Positions 14,629 to 27,256 of a DNA stretch of 64,000 nt are shown here, in pieces. Both the position numbers and the translations under genes were made by a program. The stretch lies in assembly GCA_039096225.1 (NCBI GenBank), contig JBBPEB010000034.1, positions 1,240,001-1,304,000 of the forward strand. Reading direction: 5' to 3'. Under the pieces are notes generated by a model. That model made no database searches, had not been told where the DNA came from, and saw only the letters and a program-made list of their open reading frames with translations. Every line of letters starts with the position of its first letter. Positions within the stretch are counted from its first letter, which is position 1. The DNA comes from Blastocystis sp. Blastoise. Lineage: Eukaryota > Sar > Bigyra > Opalinata > Blastocystidae.

Positions 14629-16470
14629 AAAGAATAATAAATTATGTTTTTTATTTCAATCATTATATATATTCTTTTCTTTTCTTTATTGAGAAAAGTT
14701 TTTCATTATATATATATTATTTTTAATAAAATATAAAAAATAGTTTTGTTAATTGTTTTCTAACTGCATTCATACTATTAAAAGTTTATTAATATTAATT
14801 ATTATATAATATTCTCAAGATAAATATATATTTTTTATTAAAAATAATTTTTATAAACATGTTTATTTTATAGATATATAACAAAGGATAATATATAAAT
14901 CATATAATAAAAACAATAAAATATATGAAGGATAGGAGTTCTATGATAATAATAAACATCAATACATTATTGTTTATTTAAATAATTAAAAAAATCTTAT
15001 TGAAAGTCTAAAATAATAAATAGTTGTCTATAATATAAAATGAAAGATGTTTCTATTCTTTTTTATCAAAAATTTAATACTTTTTATAAACAATAATAAT
15101 AAGAATACTATACATATGAATATCAATTTATATAATATATAAATAAAAATATATTATATCATTGAATTATAAAAAAATAATAATAAATATGTTTAAAATA
15201 AATGTACAGAATGACTATTATTTAAAAGAAATGAACAAATTCAAATAAATATTAATAATAAAATTAAATAACGTTTTTAAATATAATAAAAAAATAATTT
15301 ATAAACAAGAATAAGTTGAGAATAGTATAGAATTCATGAATAGTATACAATTTTCAAAAGTAGCCAAATGAACATTTTAATAGTATTTATAAGTATTATA
15401 AAATAAGAATGATTATAAAAATAGTTTTTATTATGATGAAGAGTATAAATACAGATGTATAATAGAATAATATAGAAAATTTGAATAAATAATAAAGAAG
15501 ATAGATTTGATGAGATATATAAAAAATAATATAGGTGTCTTACCAATATTTTGTGGTACTTGTTGTGACTATCTCAGAAAGACATTTAAATCAGATATAA
15601 TACAGTGAATAAAAAAATATTTACATTGTTAAAAAATAACAAAGGTGTCACATGTTTGACAATTGCTGTAAAAAAAGTGTTTCAGGGAAGAGAGAGATTA
15701 TTATTATTATTATTATAGAGAACAATTGGTGAAAATATTTTCCATTATGAATATATTTATACTATGGAATTAAATGAATGGAATCATGTGATATTCTTAT
15801 TAATACCATTTTATAAAGATTATAGTTTTGTATATATATTATTATATATATAATAATGTAAAATATTTTGTATATTTCTCTCTTCTTTGTTATATAGATA
15901 TTCATGACATTTAATAATCTATTTATTATTCTTTTTTATTCTATTTTTATCAAGCATATATATATGTAGTTTCTCAACTACTATTTTGAATCTATATCTT
16001 TATCTCTAAACTTTTAAATTAAATGTTTTTATAAAAGTTATTAATCAATAAATATTATATATATATATATAGATTTATATAATTATAATCTTCTAAAAGT
16101 CCCTACCTTTCATCATCTAGCCTTCAAATCATTATTCTTACCCTTACAACAATTCATATCTCCCATTTGCAGAAGGATTATATTCTTAAGGGTTTCCAAC
16201 AACTTGATGTATATAAATATATTGTATATTATATATATATATATATTGTTTGTATAATATGTATCTACTATATATAATAATAATAATATATATATATAGT
16301 ACATAAATATTATATAGAGGTGATTCATCTTATTCATTTGTAGGTCCATTTGATATATTTAATATACTCACTACCATTATAATGTATATATATATATTAT
16401 TTCTAACAATAAAAATTTATAAGAATATATATATATATATAGAGAGAGAAAACAATTCAAATATTAATCA
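14629..16470. other. AT-rich spacer
   Basis: No convincing gene. The minus-strand open frame at 16113-16349 ends ETLKNIILLQMGDMNCC and has weak splice-like TA tracts, but its reading depends on TA repeats and I do not call it. A TTA tract lies at 15700-15716. Near 16470 similarity to the C block of the tandem array begins. Confidence 0.5.
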
Positions 16471-16795
16471 TTAAATAGCTATTTGAATGTTATCCTATAT
16501 ATATTTATATATCCTATATTTGGTCTTTATTATTTAAAATGGAATTATTTTTTGGAATAAATTAATTGAATATTATATTTAAATTTTTAGCTTTGAAAAT
16601 AGCTTATATTTGAATTATTTTACGTTAAAAAATGTCTTATTAATGAATATATAAATATATAGATTTATATAAGATATATTATTATCTAAGAATAAAAGAA
16701 ATAAATTGTTGTATATGGTTTAGAAGTGTTAAAAGAAAGATATAAACATTATTAAATATACTAAACTTATATATATATTGAAATATCGATTATAA

Positions 16796-18127
16796 ATGGA
16801 AGAAGAACTATTCTATAGGTATATATATATTCTTATATGGTTATAATTAATATATTTATTCCTATTATAGTTATATATTATTTATATATATTTTATAAAG
16901 TCATAAAAAATATTAATGCATCTTGAACATCATTATTTTATTCTCCTATTAATGTAGTTACTTATATTCTTCTATTTAAAAATAATTTATGAGATTCTTT
17001 TTAAAAATATAAATATTATGGTTATAGAATAGTTTATGATATAAAGGATGCAATGTGATGAAACAAATTCATTCTGAATTTGAAGAAATTCTTAAAGAAT
17101 AAATATTACTATTTTGTTATATATAATAATAAAATATAATAATAATACTATTGTATTTCCTTCTTCTATGCGATCCTCACAACAAAAAGATAAACTAAAT
17201 CAAGCTTCTATTTCCCATAGGAATAATACATTATTTACGCGATTATTTATGAATCGAAAAAGTTTTTCTGTGCTTTCAACTCTGAAATCTCATTCACCTA
17301 TTCCACTTCGTTCAATGTCTCTTTCTATATCTCCTTCTCCTTCTATTAATAATACAAATATTTCTCCGATTACAACTATACATAGATCTTCATCTACTAT
17401 TCCTTCTTCTTCATCACACTCATTTACAGATTCTTCTAATTATTCAACAAAAACTTTATCATCTTCAACTATACCTATATCAAATGATTATACTCAATCA
17501 TATTCTTCTATTCGAGAAAATAGTATATATTCTGATATATATATCTATATCTCAAAAGACATGTTCTATCCTTTCTACATATTTAACTACAACAAATGAA
17601 GAAGATACTCAAGTTTCATAAGTAGTAATATTTCTGTGAATACTAATAATAATTCAAATAAATAATAATAATTCAAATAACTTTATATTAAATAATAAAA
17701 TAGCTATAAACCATTATAATGATTCATAAAATGAGTATATAAATAAGAATATGCCAAGTCCTATGATTCTTCAAGATAAAGAATTATTTAAAAAGAAGAA
17801 TAGTATAAATAGAATACCTCAAAATAATCGATTTCATTCAAATAGTATATCTACAGTATATGATAATAATATACTATTAACAGATATAACAGAATCTTCG
17901 AAAACAAAACATTCATCATTACGTCTTCTTAGTCATTCTTCTTCTTCTTCTTCTTCTATTCATAATTTATCTTGTACTACATCGTATTGTTTATCTACAT
18001 ATATATACATAATCATTGTGAAACTACTCATTATAATACTCCTATTGCTCTTCTTCCTTCTTCTAAATATATTTTATATAATATAGATTTATATTCATCT
18101 AATCCTTCTATAGATATACATTATTCA

Positions 18128-18177
<50 letters not shown>

Positions 18178-18210
18178 TAATAATAATAATAATAATAAGT
18201 TTAATAATGC

Positions 18211-18246
<36 letters not shown>

Positions 18247-18258
18247 GTTTAATAATGC

Positions 18259-18296
<38 letters not shown>

Positions 18297-19954
18297 TAGA
18301 AATTGAAAATGAATTATCTACAAATGTGACTACTACTTCTAAAGCAGATTCGAATAGAATTCGAAGTAAGCTTATTCAACGTCGTATACGTTGTTTATGT
18401 ATAAAGAGAATAGTTGAATGTAAAAGTTAATTTAGTAGTTATAATTATAAACCATAGAAATTATTATTATTTGATTTAGGAACTCCTTTATATGAAGTAT
18501 TACCTTATACTATTTTAGGATTAAAGAAAGCACGAGTATTATTAAAATTACCTCATATAATACATTTTCTCCTTCTTTATATTATTTATATAATCTTCAA
18601 CTTTTATTATTACTTCTTTAGTTGAGTATTTATCATTAGGTATTTATTATAGTAAACAATTCCATATTAGTATTCTTAATGATATTATTACGGATATTTA
18701 TAATTTATTATGTATTAGAAGAAGAAATAATAATTTTGAAAATTAACAAAGAATGAAAGTGGAGAAGAAAATGAAATGAAAAAAGAAATAAAAAAATTAT
18801 TAATTATGATAATGATGAAATAGAAAAATTAAAATAAAATATTAAGGAAATAAAATAGTAATGATCAACGAAGAGTTATATAATATTATATATTTATTTT
18901 TTATTCATTATTATATATATAGAAGAATTAATGGATCATATATTGACTAGTAAAAATATAGTTTATATTACAATCCTTCTTGATATTATTCTATTTTATA
19001 TATAGAGTAGGCAAAAATTTACTTATATAATTTTAGATCTGTTTTTATTGTTATATGTATATATATATATATATTATTTTATGTATTATAACGATACTAA
19101 TTATTCTATCTATTTATATAGAGAGATTTATTAGTATTATGAACTCATATATGCTATTTATTTGTGAATCCTATATGTTCTCCTACTCCTATTACTATCT
19201 CTACACTTTTTTTATTCTTGTTATTTCTTTCTTTCATTCTTATAAATACTCTTCTACTTTTATTATATTAAATAAATTGTAAATTAAGATAATATCTTCT
19301 TAAATTTTTTGTAACTATTTTTTTCTTCTTTAATTTCTTTATTATCTTCATCTAAAGAATATATATTATTATTATTATTAAATTATTTATATCATTCTCA
19401 ACAATAAATTGTAGAATTTTATGCAAGAATAATAATAATTGAAATTTTAACAAGAATTTCAGAAACTCATTATTGTCAAGAAGTAAATATATTTTATATT
19501 ATATGCTCTTATATATTATATAGATTATTTAAAATATGGTTGAATTGAATAGTTATAATTGAAGAGAATAGATGATATGGATTTTTGATCAACTATGAAA
19601 TGTTTATTATCGTACTGATAATAAAAGTATGTATATATATAGTTTTCATTTATAGATTATATATATATATATATAGGAATATCATTTCATTCTTTTAATA
19701 TAATCTTCTATATACATATACTTCATGATATCTAAAAGATAATATGGTGATTTGTACTATATCATGTAATGCTATTAGAGAGTTTTGTGAGAAAGGAGTA
19801 CAATTAGTAACTACTGATAATAAAAGGTATATATTATTATTATTATATTTTTTTTGATATGTATATATAATTTTCATTTATATTTCTTGTAAATTATTTT
19901 ATAATTATATTGTATATATATATATTTATTTAAAGTCAACAAAATTATATATAA
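16796..19954 (+). pseudogene. C1: decayed multi-exon gene, first copy of block C
   Basis: Shares its start (MEEELFYR, then a GTATAT intron), middle and end with C2 and C3. Recognisable pieces: a Ser-rich exon (17114-17560, MRSSQQKDKLNQ, SLSISPSPSINNTNISP), a poly-Asn tract (18126-18296), DSNRIRSKLIQRRIRCLCI, LLLFDLGTPLYEVLPYTI, LVEYLSLGIYYSKQFHIS, EELMDHILTSKNIVYITIL, IVEFYARIIIIEILTRISE, IWIFDQL-TGA-NVYYRTDNK and MVICTISCNAIREFCEKG. In-frame TAA and TGA codons interrupt it repeatedly, and one intron donor is mutated (TT instead of GT at 18876). Compared with C2/C3 it lacks the DDSLKNICRELLCYYNN domain but keeps the Ser-rich exon. It ends 62 bp from the convergent recombinase gene. Family not identified; the pieces look helical, possibly ARM/HEAT-like. 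Confidence 0.6.
18126..18296 (+). repeat. AAT trinucleotide tract encoding poly-Asn
   Basis: Interrupted AAT array (spacers AAATAT and AAGTTTAATAATGCT) that reads as poly-Asn in the C1 frame. The equivalent site in C2/C3 is a short AAAATA-rich stretch. Confidence 0.9.
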
Positions 19955-20016
19955 GAAATAGTAATTATAAATATATTTATTAAAAATATCATATATATAT
20001 ATATATATATAATAAT

Positions 20017-20961
20017 TTATTTTTCTTTATTTAGGTGATATAAAAAGAATTTATTAACGTTTAATTGTTCAAGATCTAAATCTATATTATCATAATCAAA
20101 ATTCCTATATATATATATAAAAGAAACTATTGTATATATACATTTTATTTATTTTTTTAATATTTTTTTGATACATATTATATTCTTTGATAAATTGTTG
20201 AATCATTCCGAATATAAGAATTGCATTATTATTATCATAAGATTTATCACACTTTATATATAATATTTATTATATATATATATATATATATATATACTTT
20301 TTTATATTGAACAATAATTTTTGATGTATTAATTTTAAATAATCTATATATATATATATATAGATAATTATATCAGAATAATTAAATATACTTTTTCATT
20401 TGATTTATAATTTGATTAAGATATTTATCATTTCCATTTTCAATATCAAAGAAATTATATATATTAATTGTAAGCGTTTTCTTTTTATCACCATTTGATA
20501 ATTTATTAATTATTAAATAATATCTATCTTTATTTCTATACAATAATAATAATAGTAATAATAATAATATTAATATATATATATATATATAGATTAATAC
20601 TTTAAGTAGATTGTAAATATAAAAAATATTGGTGAATTGGAATTAAAATGAATCTGAATTTCATCAGATATATTATATAACTATATATATATTATTGTTA
20701 ATAATAGGTATATATATATATATATATATATACATAAGAATCATTAATAAAATCATTATAATTATAGTAGTTATGAATGAATAAATTTATATTATTGGTT
20801 GTTACAATTTGGTTATAAACATTCAAATATAAATATATATCAAATAATTCACTTGGAAAAGATCCTTCATGTAAGAATGTATACTATATATATTATATTA
20901 TATTATATTATATTATATTATATTATATACATATTGTTTTTCATTAACTATTATCTCATTA

Positions 20962-20999
<38 letters not shown>

Positions 21000-22907
21000 T
21001 ATATAATACTAATTAGATTATATGTTTGTTTATTATTTATTTGTATAGGATCATTTTCATATTGACTATTTTGACTATTATTATAACAACTAGTTGTATA
21101 TATATATATAAATATTTTATTATATTATATACATTATATATATATATATTATATTATATTATATTATATATATATATATATACAAATATTAATATTATCA
21201 TTTGAATAATTTATAGATAAATTTGATGATTGATTATGAATTTCGTAACTTATATCATTATTTTCAGATAATGAAGTATAATCATATACATCAGTAGGTA
21301 TTATATTATCAGCATTAATATTATCAATATTATATTTAATAGATGATTGTATATTAGAATTATTAGCTGAAATTATATTAGCTGAAGATTGGTTATTATT
21401 TTGAATAACTTTAGATGCATATTCATTAGTATTTTGAAGTTTTTGGAAAGAAATATTATTACTATTACTAATTATTGGATTAGCCAAATTATTATTGATA
21501 TTATTTAATAAGATATTAGGAGATGAAGAAATTATATTATCATTACTACTAATTATTGGATTTAATGAATTATTGTAATTGATTGATGAATTAAGATAGT
21601 TATTATTATTTATTAATGGATTTGAAGAACTGTTATGATTAATGAATGAATTAGAAGAATTATTATTATTTTGATTATTAATATTGATTGATGAATTAAG
21701 ATAATTATTATTATTGATTGATGAATTAAGATTGTTGTTATTATTGATTGATGAACTAAGATAATTGATATTATTGATTGATGGATTAGAAGAATTGTTA
21801 TAATTGATTGATGTACTAGATAAATTATGATTATTATTTACTATTGGATAAGAAGAATTGTTATAATTGATTGATGCATTAGATAAATTATGATTATTAG
21901 TTGATATTGGATAAGAAGAATTGTTATAATTGATTGATGTACTAGATAAATTATGATTATTATTTACTATTGGATTAGATAAATTATGATTATTATTTGA
22001 TATTGGATAAGAAGAATTATTAATGAATGAATTAGAAGAATTATTATTATTTTGATTATTATTGTTGATTAATGGATTAGATAAATTATTTATTATTTGC
22101 TTAGAAGAATTATCATTGATAGAATTATCACTATTGGAAATGATAGAAATATTAAACTGATCAATATCTTCAACAGAATTATGAATACTTGGAATTGGAG
22201 AATAATAATTATTTAATATATTATTATTATTTAGATTATATTGATTATTTAATGAATCATTTATACTATAATTATTATCATTGTTATTAGAATTAAATGA
22301 AGGAAGAAGAAGAGGAGAAATAAGTTCTATACTTTTTTTATTTTCATCATCATTCATACTATTGAACTTTATAATGGGAGATATAATTATAGGAGATATT
22401 TGTTGATCTGATAATTTAATATATTTATTTTCATTGTTACAATTATTTATTTTAGCACTATCTTTTGATTCCATCTATGGGATATATATGATAATATGAA
22501 TATACATGAATAATATGAATATGAATATATATGGATAATATGAATATGAATATGAATATGAATATGAATATGAATATGAATATGAATATGAATATGAATA
22601 TGAATATGAATATGAATATGAATATGAATATGAATACATATGGATAATATGAATATACATGAATAATATGAATATGAATATATATGGATAATATGAATAT
22701 GAATATGAATATGAATATGAATATGAATATGAATATATATGGATAAAATGAATATACATGAATAATATAAATAATATCGATAATAAAAATAATATGGATA
22801 ATATTGATAATATGAATACTTTAGATGATATATCTTCTTTTGATTCAATATAACGATTTATATCATAATTGAATGTACACTTTCTAACCAGTAATTCATA
22901 TGAGCAA

Positions 22908-22942
<35 letters not shown>

Positions 22943-24288
22943 ATATAGATATCTACATACTAGAGCTTCATGAATGGTTATTAGGTTACCATCAATATCT
23001 CTTTCTGGGACAAAATAATTCATTTCTTTAGCGAATTGTTTATCCAGGACATAATCAATGAATACTTTTATACCAAGCTCAGAAGTACATAAATCATTTA
23101 ATTTAAAATCATTATTATTATATATAGTTTTATATTTTATATTTAGATTATAGTATTTGTCATGAACATCATTTGTATGATGGCAACTTCTGATGAAACT
23201 TTGGCAATAAAGAGGATTAACACAATTTGTTCTTCCAAACCAAGTGGCAAAACAATGTCTATAGGAATAACCTGAGTGATCTTTAGGTATGTTACTAAAT
23301 AATTTTTTTAATTGATGTTTACAACTATATAGGTATATAAGTTAATATATATATATATATATATATATAGATTTAGATAAATATATATATATAGGTATAC
23401 ATAGTGGGATAGGTACTATATGTGAATTGGGATGCTACATAATTACTATTAGTATTTGGTTTTCGTATATATAGGAATAAATTTGTTGTATATTCAATAT
23501 CATTATCTTTTAAATATTCACATATTTGATTTCTTATAATTATATATTTATCATATATCTTTTGAAATTTTTCGCATAAAATATATATATCAGGAAATTT
23601 CTTGCCGTCAGAATAAGGAATATTTCCATTCTTAGATCCTGTATGTATTATATATATATATTCTTTTTTAGTATTTTCATTTCTATATTTCTTTAGGTTT
23701 TCAAATAATTTCAAATTATATATATCATTATTTCTAAGTGGACAGCCTGTGCAAGTCTGAAGGAGATACATCATAAGAATCGTAATAGTATGAAATTTTT
23801 TTATATATATATCATTAATATTTTTCTTATTATTAATTTCTTCTATATATATATTAATTTTTTCAAATAATGTTCTAATTATATTGTAGTAATCTTGTAA
23901 AGAGATAAGAGCTTCCATTTTCTTTTTCTTATTCAAATCCTCAAAAGCTTTACTATCATTTTTACTAATGAAATTGTTATCTGTAATCATAACTGAAGAC
24001 TTGTGAGTAATATATGTTAGTGTTTCTTTTATTATATCTTTCATTTTATTATCTATATATACATTTTTTCTTTCTATATAGGTAATTATAGATCTTATCT
24101 CTTGTATTCTATTATGAAGGGTTTTTGGACAATTTGATCTGGGCAGAATATTTAGAGTAACGTATTTATATATAAAATCAGGAAATAGTAAAATATTCAA
24201 ACCATAATGATCAAGTTCTTCCTGATATAATACAAAAGCAAAATTGATTATATCACAAATACTAAGCATAATTTCATAACTATATATA

Positions 24289-24337
<49 letters not shown>

Positions 24338-24654
24338 TACAAAATTTGTTTCTCAGATAGAGAATATATAGATATATCCGGTATTTTATCCTCAACCCCG
24401 TTTTCATAGAAGTCTCCAGTAATCACAGATTTAATTAAAGGTAAAGCATATTTTATAAATATTTTTGTATTTGTATCCATTAGTAGAATTCTTTTTCTAC
24501 TACACTTTCTTTGATATTTCCAATATTTTATTATATTATATAGGCGACTAATATCATCATCACTTAATCGTTCTGGTAAAAAGCAACCAAGAAGATTTTT
24601 ATTTATTTCTAATGATTTCTCACCAAGATTTATTCTTTCATTTAATTTTACAGG

Positions 24655-24711
<57 letters not shown>

Positions 24712-25014
24712 TTCTTAATTCTTGAATTGTATTTAATGATTCTTCATTATTGTTATTTTTCTTAATTATCTAGAATTATTATATTTATTAAATGTATATA
24801 CATATAATATATATATAGATACATATCCTAATTGCAGATATATATAGGTTTGAAGATCCAAATCTTTTACAAGTAGTGGGTTAGTAATAATCTATAAATT
24901 AAAATTAAAATAAATATGATTATTATTTAAATATATACATGTTTAGTATAGTTTGTATCCGAGTTCAAAATTAAATTACACAAATTATTCATAAAATCCT
25001 GTATATATATATTA

Positions 25015-25047
<33 letters not shown>

Positions 25048-25414
25048 GATTTTAAATATACTTCATTATCATCAAGATTTATTTTGTATTGCTTCAAAAA
25101 ATTATATATTTCTGATCTTATCTATTGAGTATATATATATATAAATCAAAAAATATTATTTTAAAATATATTTATACTTCTTCATCTATTTCATTATTAT
25201 TCTTAATTATATTTTGAATATCTATATATCGTATGAATTATAATAATAATAATGCATTTAATATATAAACAATTATTACTTGATAATGTATATAGAAATG
25301 TTTTGAGTTCTTCTGAACTTATTAGAATTTCTTCATCATCTTCTTCTTCATTATTTTTAATTGCTAGTGGTATATAGTCTATTTTATTCTTATTTGATAT
25401 AATTTTCCCATTAT

Positions 25415-25482
<68 letters not shown>

Positions 25483-26878
25483 GTGAGTCTATATCAATTA
25501 CATTATCTTGAATTTCGTCATTATTCTTGTTAGAATTGAATTTATAAGATTGATTATTATTTATCTTAATAGAATCATATTCTTTATTATCTATAGATTT
25601 CTTTTTTATTTTTATATTTTTATGTAGAATCGGTGAAAGAAATGAGGCTTCAATAGGAAATTCATGACAAGCAGGTAATTGTTTATTTATAGAATTGGGA
25701 TTACATTGATTATTTAAATTATTATTAGATATAGAAGATTTAATAGAATTATTAAAAGTTGATATAGGTGGAGAAGGAAATGAATGAAATTTATTGATAG
25801 ATAAATCATTATTATTATTATTAGAAATTGATATAGGTGGAGATAGAGATGAATGAAATTTATTGATAGATAAATCATTATTATTATTATTAGAAATTGA
25901 TATAGGTGGAGATAGAGATGAATGAGATTTATTGATAGATGAATTATGATTATGATTATTATTAAAAATTGATATAGGTGGAGAAGGAGATGTATTAAAT
26001 TTATTAATAGATGAATTATTATTATTATGATTATTATTAAAAATTGATATAGATGGAAAAGGAGATGATATAGAAGATGGAGATGAATTAAATTTATTGA
26101 TAAATGAATTATTATTATGATTATTATTAAAAATTGATATAGGTGGAGAAGGAGATGAATGAAAATTATTGATAGATGAATTATTATTATGATTATTATT
26201 AAAAATTGATATAGGTGGAGAAGGAGATGATATAGAAGGTGATGAATTAAATTGAATAGAATGAATAGATGAAGATGAATTAAATTTATTGATAGATGAA
26301 TTATGATTATGATTATTATTAAAAATTGATATAGGTGGAGAAGGAGATGTATTAAATTGATTAATAGATGAATTATTATTATGATTATTATTAAAAATTG
26401 ATATAGGTGGAGAAGGAGATGATATAGAAGGTGAAGATGAATGAAATTGAATAGAATGAATAGAAGAAGATGATATAGAAGGTGAGTAATATAGATCACT
26501 ATTCATATATAATGGATTAAGGTCTTTAGATAAAGGACTAGGAGGAAAAGAAGAACAAGAAGAAGAATCATCGATCAAAATTGTATTAACTATATATATT
26601 ATTTATGAAATGAAAATTATATTATTATTAATGTATATATATATATATATTACAATTATTATTTAATATTTTTTTATTTTGTTTTTGAAATTTATTGTTA
26701 TTTGAAGATGAGATTTCTATTTTATTATAATATTATTATAGTATATATATACTTTTTTTAGGTGTACTTGATTGACGAGTTTTTTCATAAGTAGAATCAA
26801 TAGATAATTGTTGAGTTTCTAGTATATCATTTTTAAAACGATTGTTATTTTTTTTGATTTTATTATTTTTAGTATTCG
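20017..26878 (-). CDS. A1: giant intron-rich tyrosine recombinase (Crypton-like)
   Basis: Twenty-two exons join in frame to about 1,800 residues: 26753-26878, 26654-26716, 25481-26589, 25280-25418, 25178-25221, 25062-25121, 24939-24998, 24823-24891, 24710-24769, 24341-24657, 23401-24279, 22961-23324, 22820-22909, 21184-22474, 21010-21093, 20931-20962, 20734-20883, 20601-20680, 20392-20535, 20298-20343, 20142-20251 and 20017-20104. Residues 1-430 are Ser/Pro/Asn repeats. About 570-1100 is the recombinase: box I LLQTCTGCPLRNNDIYNLK (catalytic Arg), IIHTGSKNGNI (Lys), box II HSGYSYRHCFATWFGR (YxxR where HxxR is usual), then SCHHTNDVHDKYYNL (His and Tyr nucleophile). Next come a poly-Asn region (MESKDSAKINN onward) and a C-terminal region ending HLNKEK. 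The layout resembles Crypton-type YR transposons, but the length and introns are unusual. The acceptor before 21093 is AA instead of AG (A2 has AG), which would truncate this copy. The 5' start exon was not found. The exon beginning MESKDS could instead start a separate gene. Confidence 0.8.
21600..22100 (-). repeat. Asn-rich coding minisatellite in recombinase gene A1
   Basis: Repeats of roughly 36-60 bp within the exon 21184-22474, encoding variants of SSYPISNNNHNLS and SSTSINYNN. Unit order and number differ from A2 (46020-46560), as expected for slippage or unequal exchange. Confidence 0.75.
22475..22819 (-). repeat. TATTCA hexanucleotide array filling an intron
   Basis: On the coding (minus) strand this 345-nt interval starts GTATTCAT and ends CCCATAG, and is largely (CATATT)n with interspersed CATATATAT. 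Both ends are splice sites and both flanking exons are phase 0, so it reads as the longest intron of the recombinase gene. If it is not an intron, it separates two genes. Confidence 0.7.
25750..26470 (-). repeat. Coding minisatellite, SPSPPISIFNNNHNNN units
   Basis: About nine tandem variants of a unit encoding SPSPPISIFNNNHNNN and SSINKFHSS in the third recombinase exon. A2 has a different series of units. The opposite strand and other frames give long but meaningless Ile/Leu-rich shadows. Confidence 0.85.
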
Positions 26879-27134
26879 CTATAATTTTAATAATTAATAT
26901 ATAGATTTATTAATAATAATATATAAATTATTTTGATATTAGATACAATCAAATTGATTAATACTTATTTGGTTTTGCTATATAAAAATAAATAATTTAT
27001 TTATCATGTATTATGTATATTATATCATACAATTCTTTTCATTACTATTAAATAAGAAAAATAAATATTGTTATTTATAACTTATTTTTTTCTGAATAGT
27101 TTTTTTTAATCAATTATATTTTAATATAAAATAA

Positions 27135-27256
27135 AAACTGTAAACAAACTGTATATTAACTGTATATTAACTGTATATTAACTGTATATTAACTGTATAT
27201 TAACTGTATACTAAATATAATTAAACTGTATACTAAATAAAATTAAACTGTATACA
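27135..27256. repeat. 11-bp iteron-like array upstream of recombinase A1
   Basis: Five exact copies of ACTGTATATTA followed by variants (ACTGTATACTA, AAACTGTATAC) and preceded by AACTGTAAAC. It lies about 250 bp upstream of the first recognised recombinase exon. A2 has eight exact copies at the same place. Confidence 0.85.

Noticed and set aside
20980-21180. Numerous pure TA tracts as possible regulatory sites
   Set aside because: They fall inside predicted introns throughout the window and vary in length between copies.
22447-22848. His/Tyr/Ser-Ile repeat open frames at the hexanucleotide array (also 46974-47372)
   Set aside because: Translations of the CATATT repeat, which is best read as an intron.
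25714-26499. Long Ile/Leu-rich open frame overlapping the recombinase N-terminal repeats (also 50224-51036)
   Set aside because: Frame shadow of the SPSPPISIFNNN coding repeats.
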